Positions 35,863 through 48,008 of a stretch of DNA of 56,926 nt are shown in pieces. The notes under the pieces were generated by a model. That model saw nothing but the letters and a program-made list of their open reading frames with translations. It did not search any database and had not been told where the DNA came from. Each line of letters begins with the position of its first letter. Within the stretch, counting starts at the first letter, position 1. The DNA comes from Welwitschia mirabilis (Eukaryota > Gnetophyta > Gnetopsida > Welwitschiales). A program made the position numbers and the translations under genes. The DNA lies in NCBI GenBank assembly GCA_051453625.1, contig JBOZIK010000001.1, forward strand, positions 88,930,516-88,987,441, given 5' to 3'.

Positions 35863-35874
35863 TAGTATCAGAGC
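35863..35874 (+). promoter_or_regulatory. Initiator tRNA-Met primer-binding site
   Basis: TAGTATCAGAGC differs by one G-to-A change from TGGTATCAGAGC, the plant retroelement PBS that pairs with the 3' end of initiator tRNA-Met. It lies three bases after the LTR terminal CA, the normal spacing. Confidence 0.9.
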
Positions 35875-36689
35875 TCTAAGTTAACTTAAATAATGCCTAT
35901 GTCAAGTACTTATAAATGTACAAGCATATAAAGCCAATTATACCTCTAAGAACCTTTCCTCCTAATGATCACCTTAATTCCTAAGAATCTATAAGGTTAA
36001 TTATATCCTTAATAATCCTAAACCTTAAGTAAAATCAATTATATCCTTGGTAACATGAGATTCCAAGTAATTTTAAAGTAACTCAATATAATCTTAATTC
36101 CTAGATATGCATGAATTTAATCATGTCTCCTAATAGTAATTAATTTGGTTATTCCCATAATATTCCTACTTCATACATGGATATCATATTATATCCATGA
36201 TCATTCTATATTTGTAAATAATCCTGTGACGAATTCAAGTCCTTAAAAAATCTGTTACCTTATAACTATAGATAAGAATTACTTAGGAGAACTATAATTA
36301 TCCTAAGAATTTAGAACAATGACCTTATATAATTACTTAAAGAAAACAACTATTTGNNNNNNNNNNNNNNNNNNNNNNNAATGTCTTATAATTTGATACT
36401 CTTGAAAATAATCAAACCTTTAAACTATATGATCATCTAACCTTAAAGTAATATTAATAACTTATAAACCTAATAAACCATACTTATTTAAAATTAAAAA
36501 AAAGGGATAGAATTGATTATGTACTTTAAGTTATAAAACAGATATAAGAAAAGGATCAATTAACTTATGATGATAACAATATCCTTTCTAATATCATAAA
36601 AGTATTTATAAGATTAATTTTTAATAATATTTATCTTATTTTCAAACTTAATCTTATAATAATTTTCATTTTTTTATATGCTCCATCAT

Positions 36690-37740
36690 CATCAGTTAAA
36701 CCTTGAGGCTAATTTAATCGTACCAACTAATCAACATCAATAGAATTCACAAGAGCATTAGAAATTTAATGTTGGAAATCAAACCCCATTCAACNNNNNN
36801 NNNNNNNNNNNNNNNNNNNNNNNNNNNNNNNNNNNNNNNNNNNNNNNNNNNNNNNNNNNNNNNNNNNNNNNNNNNNNNNNNNNNNNNNNNNNNNNNNNNN
36901 NNNNNNNNNNNNNNNNNNNNNNNNNNNNNNNNNNNNNNNNNNNNNNNNNNNNNNNNNNNNNNNNNNNNNNNNNNNNNNNNNNNNNNNNNNNNNNNNNNNN
37001 NNNNNNNNNNNNNNNNNNNNNNNNNNNNNNNNNNNNNNNNNNNNNNNNNNNNNNNNNNNNNNNNNNNNNNNNNNNNNNNNNNNNNNNNNNNNNNNNNNNN
37101 NNNNNNNNNNNNNNNNNNNNNNNNNNNNNNNNNNNNNNNNNNNNNNNNNNNNNNNNNNNNNNNNNNNNNNNNNNNNNNNNNNNNNNNNNNNNNNNNNNNN
37201 NNNNNGTAACCATATCATCTCATAAATGCAAATTTGTAGAATTATTAAGATGTGTGTCACATATACACCTAGATGAAGAAGCTAAAATAAATCTCTTTAT
37301 TGATAGTCTTCTTCCTTATGTTGCTATAGAAGTATCTATGTTTTAACCTAAGAATCTAGTAGAGGCTATAGAAAAGGTAAAGATAGCAAAATAAAACTAG
37401 TAAAAACAACTAGAAAGTAAGAAACGAAATCCTCCACAGGGACATATCCTTAAGACGAAATCAATTACAAATGTTTTATTAAAATAAAAATTGGTATTTC
37501 AACAAAAATAAGTAGTAGTAATAGTAGAAATAGGAATTTTAATTAATCTAAGCAAACTCCATTCAAAACAAACTAGAATATTCCTAGTCAAAGGTATATA
37601 AATAATCAACCTCAGAAATCCAATTTTCAGTAAATTCCTAGTCAGAATTAGTACTAGATTCAATATAATAAGGGATATCATTGCTTCCACTATAAAGAAA
37701 ATCATAAAGAGAGAGAATGTCCATTATTTAACAAAGACCC
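36690..37740 (+). pseudogene. Chromovirus gag remnant, first internal region
   Basis: A 411-N gap removes much of the capsid part. After it, the frame reads KFVELLRCVSHIHLDEEAKI, then LFIDSLLPYVA and a stop, then LVEAIEKVK, the end of a Ty3/gypsy capsid domain. The nucleocapsid zinc knuckle follows at 37,682-37,720: the codons give CFHYKENHKEREC, where the second Cys has become Tyr (TAT for TGT). The His comes three residues after that position instead of the usual four; the second internal region has the same spacing. Several stops make it non-functional. Confidence 0.75.
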
Positions 37741-37846
37741 TCTTAGACAATAATTAAAAAATCCTTAAGGATCAAAGAACATTCATTAATCAATAGGATG
37801 ACTTTAAGCAGCAGTAGATAATTAAGAGGTACAATTTCAGATCTTA

Positions 37847-37945
37847 GTCATAGAAGGTAAGGCTTTACATACCAATAAACAAGTAGTTATTTTATTCGAT
37901 TGTGGAGCAACTCATTGCTTCATATCTTCTAGGATTGTGTAAAAG
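37847..37945 (+). pseudogene. Retropepsin-like protease remnant
   Basis: The frame reads VIEGKALHTNKQVVILFDCG then ATHCFISSRIV. LFDCGATHCFIS aligns with the plant gypsy protease site LxDSGASHxFI: the catalytic Asp (codon 37,898-37,900) is kept but the following Ser is Cys. The enzyme would cut the Gag-Pol polyprotein. Flanking frames are broken. Confidence 0.75.
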
Positions 37946-38299
37946 AAAAATTATGTTGTACTCCAATTTAGGGATGCATAAAACTAGCAAATGGGTCTAT
38001 GTCCACCATTAATCAGCAGGCCCAAAACTATACTTTATCCATAAGTAGGGAAAATTTTTAGATAAATTCAATGGTTATTTATTGGGGAAAATAGAACCTT
38101 GGGTATGAGTTGATTAATGTAGAATAGAACAATTATAAAGTTTGAAAGACATCCAGTAGAAATGATAAATCATCATCAAAGACTAACCTTTTACAGTCAT
38201 TACAAATTAGTAGTGGATAATTTAATTATTATAGAGCATAAAAAAATGAAATTAAGAGGGAATTACTAGCTTACATGCTATGCCTTAAATCAACTAACA

Positions 38300-39250
38300 A
38301 AAAGGAAGGAGCAACTTTAATAAAGAATATACCAACAGTCCTAGAATATCTTAATGTATTTACAATAGAATTAGTTAGAATGTCATTATTTTAATAAGTT
38401 GTTTTTTAATTAAATTGATCCTAGGAACTTAACTAATTTCTAAGAAACAATATAAAATTATCATACAAAAATGAAAGAATTAAAAATTCGACTTAAAAAG
38501 CTCTTACAAAAAGGTTTTATTCATACTAGTGTATCATTCTAGGAGCACTTGTATTATTTGTAAAGAAGAATGATGGAATACTAAGACTATGCATTAATTA
38601 TAGATAGCTGAATAAGGTCACCAGTAAGAACAAATATCCACTACGAAGAATAGATAACCTTTTTGATTAGCTCAAGAAAGTTAAGGTACTTTTAAAAGCT
38701 AACCTAAAATTTGGATATCACCAAATTCAAATTAAGGAAGAAGATACTCATAAAACAACATTTAGAAATCTATCTGAGCATTACGAGTTCATTGTTGTGC
38801 GTTTTGATTTAACTAATGCCCCTATGGTATTCATAAGTCTTATAAATTACATCTTTCAACCACATCTTGATTTCTTTGTAATTGTATTTATTAATGATAT
38901 TCTCATTTATTCCAAGACATATGAAGAGCATGAGAAACACTTAAGAATAGTTTTACAAACCTTAAGGAATCACGACATATATGCTAACATAGAAAAATGC
39001 TCTTTTTGTAAGGAATCCATTTAATTTTTAGATCATGTAGTATCTAAGGGAGGTATTTTAGTTGGTCAAAATAAAGTCAGAGCAATTATGGAATGGCTAA
39101 CACCTACAAATATTAATAAGGTTAGAAACTTTCTTAGTCTTGTTGAGTACTATCATCAATTCATCTTTAACTTTTATAAGATAGCTTCTTTATTAACAAG
39201 TCTTTTAAAGAAACATAAAGATTTCCAATGGATAGTAAAATGTCAATAGT
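38300..39250 (+). pseudogene. Chromovirus reverse transcriptase remnant
   Basis: The linker (IPTVLEYLNVFTIEL) leads into the RT. Visible motifs in order are LRLCINYR (about 38,580), then a stop, KYPLRRIDNL, LKANLKFGYHQIQIKEED (from about 38,692), TNAPMVF, FINDILIYSKTYEEHEKHLR (38,887 on), and VRNFLSLVEYYHQFI. The first catalytic Asp (consensus S.IDL.SGYHQ) is Asn (AAC, 38,701-38,703), and the box equivalent to YVDD/FIDD reads FIND with Asn at 38,893-38,895. Both changes are G-to-A. A 76-codon open piece (38797-39024) survives, but the domain has several stops and one frameshift. It would have copied RNA into cDNA in the particle. Confidence 0.9.
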
Positions 39251-39670
39251 TATTTGATCATCTTAAAAAATGCTTAACTACTACTTTAGTCGTAGCAATA
39301 CTAGATGATTTAAAAACCTTTTTAGTTTATACTAATGCACCAAAGNNNNNNNNNNNNNNNNNNNNNNNNNNNNNNNNNNNNNNNNNNNNNNNNNNNNNNN
39401 NNNNNNNNNNNNNNNNNNNNNNNNNNNNNNNNNNNNNNNNNNNNNNNNNNNNNNNNNNNNNNNNNNNNNNNNNNNNNNNNNNNNNNNNNNNNNNNNNNNN
39501 NNNNNNNNNNNNNNNNNNNNNNNNNNNNNNNNNNNNNNNNNNNNNNCTTAACCAAACTTAAATCTTAGGCAAAGAATATGGATAAAATTTCTATGTGATT
39601 TTGATCTGGAAATTTTATACCATAAAAGTAAGGGAAAGGAGGCTGTAGATGCTCTTAGTAGATAAGGTTA
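39250..39670 (+). pseudogene. RNase H remnant
   Basis: FLVYTNAPK just before the 201-N gap (39,346-39,546) is the start of the gypsy RNase H (consensus .VYTDAS), with the catalytic Asp now Asn (AAT, 39,334-39,336). After the gap the frame gives PNLNLRQRIWIKFLCDFDLE, then ILYHKSKGKEAVDALSR, the conserved end of this domain. Confidence 0.85.
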
Positions 39671-39679
39671 TCTCAAAGT

Positions 39680-40219
39680 AATCATGAAAATTCAAAGTCA
39701 AATACCTACCATCATTTTAGAGAGGGAGAGAAAGGATGAGAATTGTTAAAATTTAAAGGACCAGTTAGAAACATCAATAGATTTAGAGCATTTTAGTATT
39801 AATTCAGATGGTGTTATCATATTCAAGAGAAACGTTTTGGTCCCTAATGTAGATGAAATTAAACATAAGTTAATGTGTAAATTGCATAATCCACCCATAA
39901 GAGGTCATCCTAGAGGAACTAAAATATATCAGAACATGAAAGAAAATTTTTAGTGGTTAGGGATGGAAAACAATATATGAGAAGGTGTCTTACTTGTCAA
40001 TAAGTTGAAGCAAAACTTAGAAATCCAATAGGATTACTTTATCCTCATGATATTCTAGAATATAAATGGAATTTGATTTGCATGGATTTTATTTTAAAAC
40101 TTTCAAAAACTCAAAGAGGTAATGACTCTATGATGGTGATAATTGATAAAGTAACTAAATCTTTACATTTCATTCTAGTAAAATCTACTTATAATGCTAA
40201 GGATATAGTTAAAGTATAT
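39680..40219 (+). pseudogene. Integrase, N-terminal half (first copy)
   Basis: Zinc-finger residues are seen as KLHNPPIRGHPRGTKIYQ (two His) and CLTCQ, followed by the start of the DDE core: GLLYPHDILEYKWN, ICMDFI (Asp at 40,085-40,087), then KVTKSLHFILVKSTYNAKDI. A stop falls after ENF and another after CLTCQ. The domain is cut by the 100-N gap at 40,220 and does not continue on its other side; a second copy of the same part follows at 41,126. Confidence 0.85.
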
Positions 40220-40319
40220 NNNNNNNNNNNNNNNNNNNNNNNNNNNNNNNNNNNNNNNNNNNNNNNNNNNNNNNNNNNNNNNNNNNNNNNNNNNNNNNNN
40301 NNNNNNNNNNNNNNNNNNN

Positions 40320-41125
40320 AGAGAGAAAAGGATATCTATATATAAATAAATAAAGGTAGATAACTTGGATCTTGAGATAAATATTTGCAGTGGAGTTGGA
40401 TCTAAACTTTAATAAGGTTAACACAAAGAATTAAAACTAAATACCTTAACACGAGAGAAAAGGATAGTATCGAGGAGGAATTTTCACTCCATGTCTTTAA
40501 AAGAGGTTGTCTAAAAAGGACGATTGAAACTAAAAGGAAAAAGAGAAAATGCATGGAGAAGTACTTTGAAAAGATTCTTTACTTACTTATCTACATGCTT
40601 TATTCCATGAAATGGACATTATAGATCTCCCTTCTAGTGAAACATTAGATATGGCATTTGTAGAGCTAATTTTGCAACTTCATAAAAATCTTAGCTTTGA
40701 TTTCCATAGCAATAATGGTCATGCATGAAATTATATAACTTATGAAACTTACAAAGCTTATTGAAATCATGAAAAGGTAAAGCAGAAGGGAGGTAAATTC
40801 TAATAGTTAGAAGGTCACCTCAGCAAACACAGTGTGTAGGAGTCTTAGCCAATGGGGACTACCAAGAATAGTAGTAATCGAGTTGTTATGTAGTAGAAGA
40901 GAAGAGGAATGGATATAGAACATCTTAAGAACAAGGAAATTAGATGCATAAGGCACTAATAAATAGAGGAGATAGGCCAAAGAAAAAGGTAACGAGCAAA
41001 GACAAGACGCTAAATAGAATAAATAAAGGGTATCATTGAGAAAGTAATGTAACAAAGTTGGTAGAAAGGGAGAAGCATCAGTTTGTAGAATAACATTAGA
41101 CTATAGGTGATAGCCTGCCTGGTAG
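40320..41125. other. Unassigned segment between two integrase copies
   Basis: About 800 bp with no recognised feature. It separates the first integrase fragment from a second, about 85 percent identical copy of the same region. An 82-codon minus-strand frame (40807-41055) rich in Leu, Ser and Tyr has no known motif. Confidence 0.45.
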
Positions 41126-41880
41126 GAAGGGGAGGGAAATCAGGTTGTATATGCTCCTAGTAGACAAGGTTATCTTAATGTAATCATGGATATCCAAGGC
41201 CAAATTTCTACCATTATGTTAGAAGGACAAGAAAAGGATGAGAATTGTCATAAACTAAAGGATTAGTTAGAAAAATCAATAGACTTAAAGAATTTTAATA
41301 TTAATTTAGATGGTATTATCATATTCAAGGGAATACTGTTATCTCCTAATGTAAATGAAATTAAAAATAAGCTAATGTTTGAATTTCGCAATCCACCTAT
41401 AGCAGGTCATCCTAGAGGAACTAAAATATATCAAAACATAAAATAGAAGTTTTGTAATCAGGGATGAAAAAGAATATGGCAAAATTTGTGTTAAGGTGCC
41501 TTAATTATTAATAAGTTAAAGCAGAACATAGAAATCCAATAGGGTTACTTTATCCTCATAATATTCCAAAATATAAATGGAATGTGATTTGCATGAACTT
41601 TATTGTAGGACTTCCAAAACCTCAAACAGGCAATGAGTCTATTATGGTAATAATTGACAGAGCAACTAAGTCAGCACATTTAATTTTAGTAAAATCTACT
41701 TATAATGCTAAGGATATAGTTAAAGTATATATTTAAAATGTTGTTTGATTACATGATGTTCCTAAAGTAATTATCTCTGATAGAGATTCAAAATTAACTT
41801 TTATGTTTTGGCAAGAATTACAGATGGATTTAGGAATCAACTTAAATATAAACACCACTGCATTTTATCCTTATCACATC
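41126..41880 (+). pseudogene. Integrase, second copy of the N-terminal half plus core
   Basis: It repeats the region 39,630-40,219 at about 85 percent identity, then goes further into the core: LHDVPKVIISDRDSKLTFMF (second catalytic Asp codon at 41,779-41,781), then FWQELQMDLGINL and a TAFYP-like end. The consensus text HPQTDGQTERVNQ should follow but is found only at 45,230, so about 3.4 kb of foreign DNA splits the enzyme between the second Asp and the Glu. Several stops are present. Confidence 0.85.
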
Positions 41881-43285
41881 TAGCCTTTTTCTTAAGGTTA
41901 AAAAACTTTCTAAGTTAAATTGATAAGTAATTAAATATTAGAAATTAATTAATAATGTTAAGTTTTGTTGCTACTTGTTTAAAAACAATAAAAATAACAA
42001 TAGAAATAGTAAAAATAAATAATTACATGCTCATTTATTTTAAGAAATTTACTAAAAAGTTAAAGTTATTACTTTTTAGTTAATTAATTAAAAGGTTAAG
42101 TTAATTGTAAAATTTATTATTACTTATGCATGTTTTTCTATTCTTATAGTTAAAATTGGATTAGTTGACTTAATTTTAGAGATTAACTATAGTTTGGTGT
42201 AGATTTTCTTTAATTATATCTTATTAAAGAAATAGCAGTTTATATGTGTTTTAAAGTATTTACTCTTTTTTTAATATAGTCAAATTTATTTAGCAATGTT
42301 ATTATATTATTATTTACACTCAGTGGCCAAGTTTGGAAAGCAAAGGTTATGGGAATCTAAAATACCTATAGAAAATTAACCTTTACTATTAGTCTTTAGT
42401 TATAAATACCTGAATCCTTTAACTATTAGAGTCATAGATGCAAACCTTATGATTGTGAATATGTTGGAGCCTTGGAAATGATTAGCAGTACTCATGGACT
42501 CAGCTATAGAACATGTATGGTCCCAACTACTTTTTTAGTTATTCTTGTATAGTCCCAAGCTTCTCCTTGTATTATCTTGTTTTGTCTAGAAGTGTCTTGC
42601 TAGAAATATTTGTGTTCTCTTGAAATTTCTTTAGCATCTTGCATGATTCGTTTAGTATTCTACAAAATTTATGCTTATTGTTAGTTCCTTTATGTCATGG
42701 ATTTGAGGTTCTTGTATGAGTTGTATAGTCTTTGCTTATCTTGTTGATGTTCACATTAAATGAGCCTTATTGTTAACCTGTTGTGAACTGTCGGTGAATG
42801 TCTTGTGCTGACCATCGACCCGTGTTTATGATATGATAAATAACAAACTAAAACTAGCTAAATAACAAATTGTACGGATTTCAAAGAATGGAACTCTCTG
42901 TTGGGAGTTCCAAGGCCATGGGACCAGACTACCAAAGTGAAAAGGGAGAAATGTGCATACTTTATAGGTTTGAATCCATCTACTCTACTTTTCAAGAGTT
43001 ATGGACAATAAAGCTTTTTAAAACTTTCATGTTAAAGCATCCTATTGTTTTTGGAAATTTAAAAGGGACGTTACACTATACAACAAAGGAAACCTGAAAA
43101 AGAAAGTACCAAATACCCTATTAAAAGCATCAAAGAGAAGGAAACAAACAAATATTACATCCATCCCAAAGAATTTATATTTTATTATGCCATTAAGTTA
43201 ACCTCTGTAACATTATAAATGTAATGTATTATAAAGAAATCTATGTTTAGGCAAAGGATTCAAAAAACTTGGAATGGAGAATGTT

Positions 43286-44640
43286 CTAGAAATTATAGAC
43301 CCAGATCCTTGTAATCGAACTTGGAAAAATTGAAACAGTTTCAACCAAACTTGAAATCATGCACTCAGCCATGATGTCGGATATCCTTCTTAACTTGGGA
43401 ATCGTCCTGTGCTGTGGCATCCTGCATTGAAGCCACCAAATTACCTTTTCATCGTTCACTCTATCACCACCGCTGGAGCAGCAAAACATTGTTCAACGTT
43501 TCCTACAGATGTTTGCCCTAGAAAACGCCAATCAGAGTTTCCTGCAGACGTTAATCACAACGCCAGTAATGCTCATCCATAGTAGTTTGAAACATTCAAA
43601 TAACGCATCTTTGCTTGAAAATGTGTCAGCGTAGAACCAGTGGTACAGTCAATGACACAGAACCGATTCGTTTTTCTTGGCTTATTGTGACATTTTCGAT
43701 GTCCACTGCAATACCTTAGGGTTCGGGAAATGAACATTATTGAAATTATTATCCTCCAGCATAGGCCCTGAAAATGCCTTACAGATGCTAATGATCCATT
43801 CAATTATTCTGAAATCCGTTTGAAACCAAATTCCCAACAGTTCATTTAAATACTCAGCGATCAAAGGACTAAGATGCAAACCTCAATCAGTTTCTTTACT
43901 TGTAAACCATGCTTCTTCTCCCGTTCTATGTCTTTCCCCTCCTCACGCGTGATTTTTCTTCAGCGCCTGATCGTACGTTAGCTGTCTGCGCCTTCTCCTT
44001 CTCCACTACTTTATCTCACGCATAGGAAACTTTTATACAAATCTGAAACCGTGTTCGGTTTCTGTAAGTCCCCTGCTAGTTCTACAGAAATGGAAATGAA
44101 GGGAAAAAGGGCGATGTTTATCTAAATTCTGGAAACTGTCCCACCTGCCTAGCCCTTGAGGACATCCGGAAGCCATGATTTAGTTTTTCATTCCTTGAAA
44201 TGATATATCTGAAAACTTAATGTTCGCCTACTGAGTCTCTGTCTGTCGTTCTTGCAAATGTGAATTCAGTAAGACGACTGAAACCATTCTTTTGTCTATT
44301 ATCTGCCATTTTTATAAAGCCTTCAGCCCTCCACCATAAAAACATCGCTGAATTTTAGAGATTTCTCGTTTTCACTAATTAGAGAATAGCTACCGCTAGA
44401 AGCGCATCGATGCTTACAGGATTCCAAACCCGCAGAGAACACCTGCCCAGTGAACGCCCAACCAAAGTACGCTGCCTTTCATTAAAGATTTAGAAAACTA
44501 TTGGCAGCACTTCTCAGAATCCTCGGTGCACATGCAATTAGAGAAATCATAATAAATCAAGTGGGATTGAATACAACCTTAGGAGGACACTTGCTTAGCT
44601 CCATTAAAAATCAAATAGAAAAACTGCAGAACAACCAAAA
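43286..44640 (-). promoter_or_regulatory. Gene-start-like island, possibly captured promoter and first exon
   Basis: This stretch is clearly richer in G+C and CpG than anything nearby. Read on the minus strand it has two TATA-like boxes (TTTATAAAAA near 44,318 and TGTATAAAAG near 44,035). The 47-codon frame 44,176-44,033 starts MASGCPQGLGRWDSF with a good AATCATGG start context. Further frames lie at 43,879-43,682 (MHLSPLIAEYLNELLGIWF) and 43,489-43,286, the last beginning MFCCSSGGDRVNDEK followed by GTAATT, a possible splice donor. I cannot name the gene. It may be a host promoter and 5' untranslated region carried by the insertion, or just a less methylated remnant. Confidence 0.35.
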
Positions 44641-44990
44641 TCGATAATTTGTCCTGTCCGACCACTCAGAAGAATAACCATTAGTATCTGCATTTCTCAA
44701 CTAATGCGACTACTAGCAGTACTTTTGTAGTAACCTTCCATCTTATAAGTCTAGTTGGGTAGGGGATCTTGATTTCAAATCCTTGTCAATGACATTTTGT
44801 TGTGAGAGCCCTTGACCTTTCCTAAAATTATTCTTATAAAATAATAGGGACCTTTATATAAATATTTAGTCTAGATAATACACTTCTTAGGTAACTTAAG
44901 ATATTTAAATAAGCCTAGCTCAAAGGATTTTGCCTAATCCACTTAAAATATTAGTTAGCAAACTTTATCTAAAAGGGGAAGGATAATTAA

Positions 44991-45075
44991 TTCAAACTAT
45001 GCGGTTTGTTCTTTATAAATATGCATGTTTAACTTCAAACTATGTGATTTGCTCTTTATGAATATGACAATTTAA
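44991..45075 (+). repeat. 43-bp tandem duplication
   Basis: TTCAAACTATG(C/T)G(G/A)TTTG then (T/C)TCTTTAT(A/G)AATATG occurs twice in tandem (44991-45033 and 45034-45075). The differences are mostly C/T and G/A. Confidence 0.8.
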
Positions 45076-45229
45076 GATACCTTGTATAAGTTTCACTAGG
45101 CTATTAGTCCAAATTTATTACCTACTTATGGATGATGTTTAATAAGTACTAAATTTTAAAAAAGTTGTTGCATTATGCTTATCTATGATTAGATGAATTA
45201 AGCATATAATTATGGACATTACACTACTA

Positions 45230-46461
45230 AAACAAATGGTCAGGTAGAAAGAGTTAATCAAATTTTAGAAGACCTTCTCAAAGCATATATTCTAGATAAT
45301 CTCAAGAGTCGGAAAGATTACCTATCATTGGTAGAATTCACATGTAACGATAATTATTACAATTTAGTTTACATGGCTCCATTTGAAGCCTTGTATTGTA
45401 GATGGTGTAGAGCACCCACTTCATGGACAAAATTNNNNNNNNNNNNNNNNNNNNNNNNNNNNNNNNNNNNNNNNNNNNNNNNNNNNNNNNNNNNNNNNNN
45501 NNNNNNNNNNNNNNNNNNNNNNNNNNNNNNNNNNNNNNNNNNNNNNNNNNNNNNNNNNNNNNNNNNNNNNNNNNNNNNNNNNNNNNNNNNNNNNNNNNNN
45601 NNNNNNNNNNNNNNNNNNNNNNNNNNNNNNNNNNNNNNNNNNNNNNNNNNNNNNNNNNNNNNNNNNNNNNNNNNNNNNNNNNNNNNNNNNNNNNNNNNNN
45701 NNNNNNNNNNNNNNNNNNNNNNNNNNNNNNNNNNNNNNNNNNNNNNNNNNNNNNNNNNNNNNNNNNNNNNNNNNNNNNNNNNNNNNNNNNNNNNNNNNNN
45801 NNNNNNNNNNNNNNNNNNNNNNNNNNNNNNNNNNNNNNNNNNNNNNNNNNNNNNNNNNNNNNNNNNNNNNNNNNNNNNNNNNNNNNNNNNNNNNNNNNNN
45901 NNNATGTAACAATAATTATTACAATTTAGTTTACGTGGCTCCATTTGAAGCCTTGTATTGTAGATGGTGTAGAGCACCTACTTCATGGACAAAATTTGAA
46001 GAAAGATCAACTACAAGACTGAAACTATTACGAGAAATGGAAAGTAAAATAAGGATTATTAAGAATATACTCAAAAAAGTAACAAACAAATAAAAGATGT
46101 ATGCAGACCAATGAAGAATAGATCTTGAATTCAAAATAGGTGATTATGTATTTCTTAAGGTGTCACCACTGAGATTAGAAATGAGATGAGTTAAAAGATT
46201 AAAATTTTCTCCTTGATTCATTAGATCATATGACATATTAAAAGGTATTGGACCTATTGCATACAACCTTGCTCTACCTCTTTAATCATTGCACATGCAT
46301 GATGTCTTCCATGTAAGTCTGCTAAGAAAGTATCTTATCGATTCTTTTCATGCATTAATTTGATCTCATATTTAGATGGAATCAGATTGTTCAACTATAA
46401 AGAAGCTAAAAGTAGTGCTGAACAGACGAACTATCAATTTATGAAGCAGGAAAATCTATTA
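45230..46461 (+). pseudogene. Integrase, C-terminal half
   Basis: The frame reads TNGQVERVNQILEDLLKAYI (catalytic Glu codon at 45,247-45,249), then DYLSLVEFTCNDNYYNLVYM and APFEALYCRWCRAPTSWTK. After the 469-N gap it repeats the last 93 bases (45,342-45,434 equals 45,904-45,996 with three changes) and continues to KIGDYVFLKVSPLRLEM, FIRSYDILKGIGPIAYNLAL and MHDVFHVSLLRKYL. The last part is the GPY/F module of gypsy integrases, with GPYEIL altered to RSYDIL. Stops are scattered through it. The module binds DNA and helps choose target sites. Confidence 0.85.
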
Positions 46462-46552
46462 AGTGAAGATAAAGTGGAGTAATCATAGTGTTGATAAAGC
46501 TACTTGGGAGCTAAAGGAAATAATGAAAAATCAATACCAAAATCGTTTTTGA
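46462..46552 (+). pseudogene. Chromodomain-like C-terminus
   Basis: The frame reads VKIKWSNHSVDKATWELKEI, then MKNQYQNRF and a stop at 46,550-46,552. It follows LNRRTINL, a stop, and SRKIY. The pattern VKVLW.NH.VEEATWE.E..M...YP.LF is the chromodomain-type tail of plant Del/Tekay chromoviruses, thought to guide integration into heterochromatin. One stop lies just upstream, so it is not translated with the integrase. Confidence 0.8.
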
Positions 46553-46621
46553 ATCTTATAATATATAATTATAGGTTTTTCAATTTATGATGTATCTCAA
46601 TTCCCAAGAGTAAATCAATCT

Positions 46622-46633
46622 AAGTAGGGAGGA
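46622..46633 (+). promoter_or_regulatory. Polypurine tract
   Basis: AAGTAGGGAGGA directly precedes the LTR start TGTCATATCC. It is the expected plus-strand primer for cDNA synthesis, with one T (25) breaking the purine run. Confidence 0.8.
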
Positions 46634-48008
46634 TGTCATATCCTCTATTTTGTAAACCTTAGTTTCTGGATTATTAGGCATATTAATCTTTTAATTAGAT
46701 GATGAATTCTTCTTCTGTAAAGGCCTTATCAAAATAAGATGGTATTTTAAGTAATTAATCTTAGTTTTTATAATTTCATAATTTAACATGGATGTTGTGA
46801 ACATTTTTATAAGAAAAGTAATTCATAATTAGAGACTATTCAAATATTAAAACTAAAGAACTCCATTACATAAGAAATTCAAATCACATAGTACAACTAA
46901 TAAATTGAAAATTTTAAGAGGATATAATAATATGTTTTACATCTTGTTTACTCATTTTAATTCTTGGTAAATGTAACAGGTGATTCTATACATTATGAAG
47001 TAAATGGGTATGTAAATAAGTACATGCACTATTACCTAAAACCAAGAATGATAAATGAGTAGATTTACTCTACCATAACTTTTATCTTCTTNNNNNNNNN
47101 NNNNNNNNNNNNNNNNNNNNNNNNNNNNNNNNNNNNNNNNNNNNNNNNNNNNNNNNNNNNNNNNNNNNNNNNNNNNNNNNNNNNNNNNNNNNNNNNNNNN
47201 NNNNNNNNNNNNNNNNNNNNNNNNNNNNNNNNNNNNNNNNNNNNNNNNNNNNNNNNNNNNNNNNNNNNATTTAAAATTAGATAATCCCATTATGTAAGGA
47301 ATTAAAATCACATGATAAAACTAATAAATTAAAAATTTTAAAAGGACATAATAAAATGTTTTGCATCTTATTTAATCATTTAAATTCTTGGTAAATGTGA
47401 TAGGATTATAATATTATGAATAAATATTTTTTTCATTGTGTTATGTTATTGTTAGATTTTATGCATTTTTGAAATAAATGAACATTCGAATAAGTACATG
47501 CATTATTACCTAAAACCAAGAATGATAAATGAGTAGATTTACTTAATCATGACTTCTATCTTCTTGAGATATGTAATAGCGCTTGATTCATAAAAAATTT
47601 ATTGTTTTGTTCATTGGAATTGGAAAGGCTTATCTCGTTACCTTATAACATAACTTCAAAATTTGTGCATTCATGACATGTTACTTATTTTATTTATTAA
47701 ACTTGAAGAGTTTATTTCATTATGCCACATTACAATTTTAAGATTTTTGATGGATGTCTTAAATTAATTAAAATGCTTATGAGCCTATGAAGGATTAAGA
47801 AGGAGCTAGCATAAGGAAATGATGCATATAATTAACCTTACTAATTAAAGTAGGAAAATACTTACCCTTATTAGGTGCATGAGTTATAAATATGATGTCT
47901 ATTTTTGTACTCCCATTTTACTTATTACTCATCCCACTTATCAATGATAAATCTTGTGATCCTATGATCTTGAACTATGTGTCTTTTGTCTATCCATATA
48001 TAGAGAAC

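Larger units (their letters stand above)
41871..45229. mobile_element. 3.4-kb insertion in the integrase, class unknown
   Basis: The integrase reading breaks near 41,870-41,880 and resumes at AAACAAATGGTCAGG (about 45,231). No clear target duplication was found. Contents in order: AT-rich DNA to 42,300; a stretch with TAGTTATAAATACC near 42,400 that resembles an LTR promoter; a GC-richer island at 43,280-44,640; and a 43-bp tandem repeat near 45.0 kb. It may be several nested insertions or a transposon that captured host DNA. Confidence 0.5.

Noticed and set aside
44747-44782. Possible SINE A and B boxes (AAGTCTAGTTGGGT and GATTTCAAATCC)
   Set aside because: Only about 24 bases separate them, shorter than in tRNA genes or SINEs, and no A-tail or target duplication was found.
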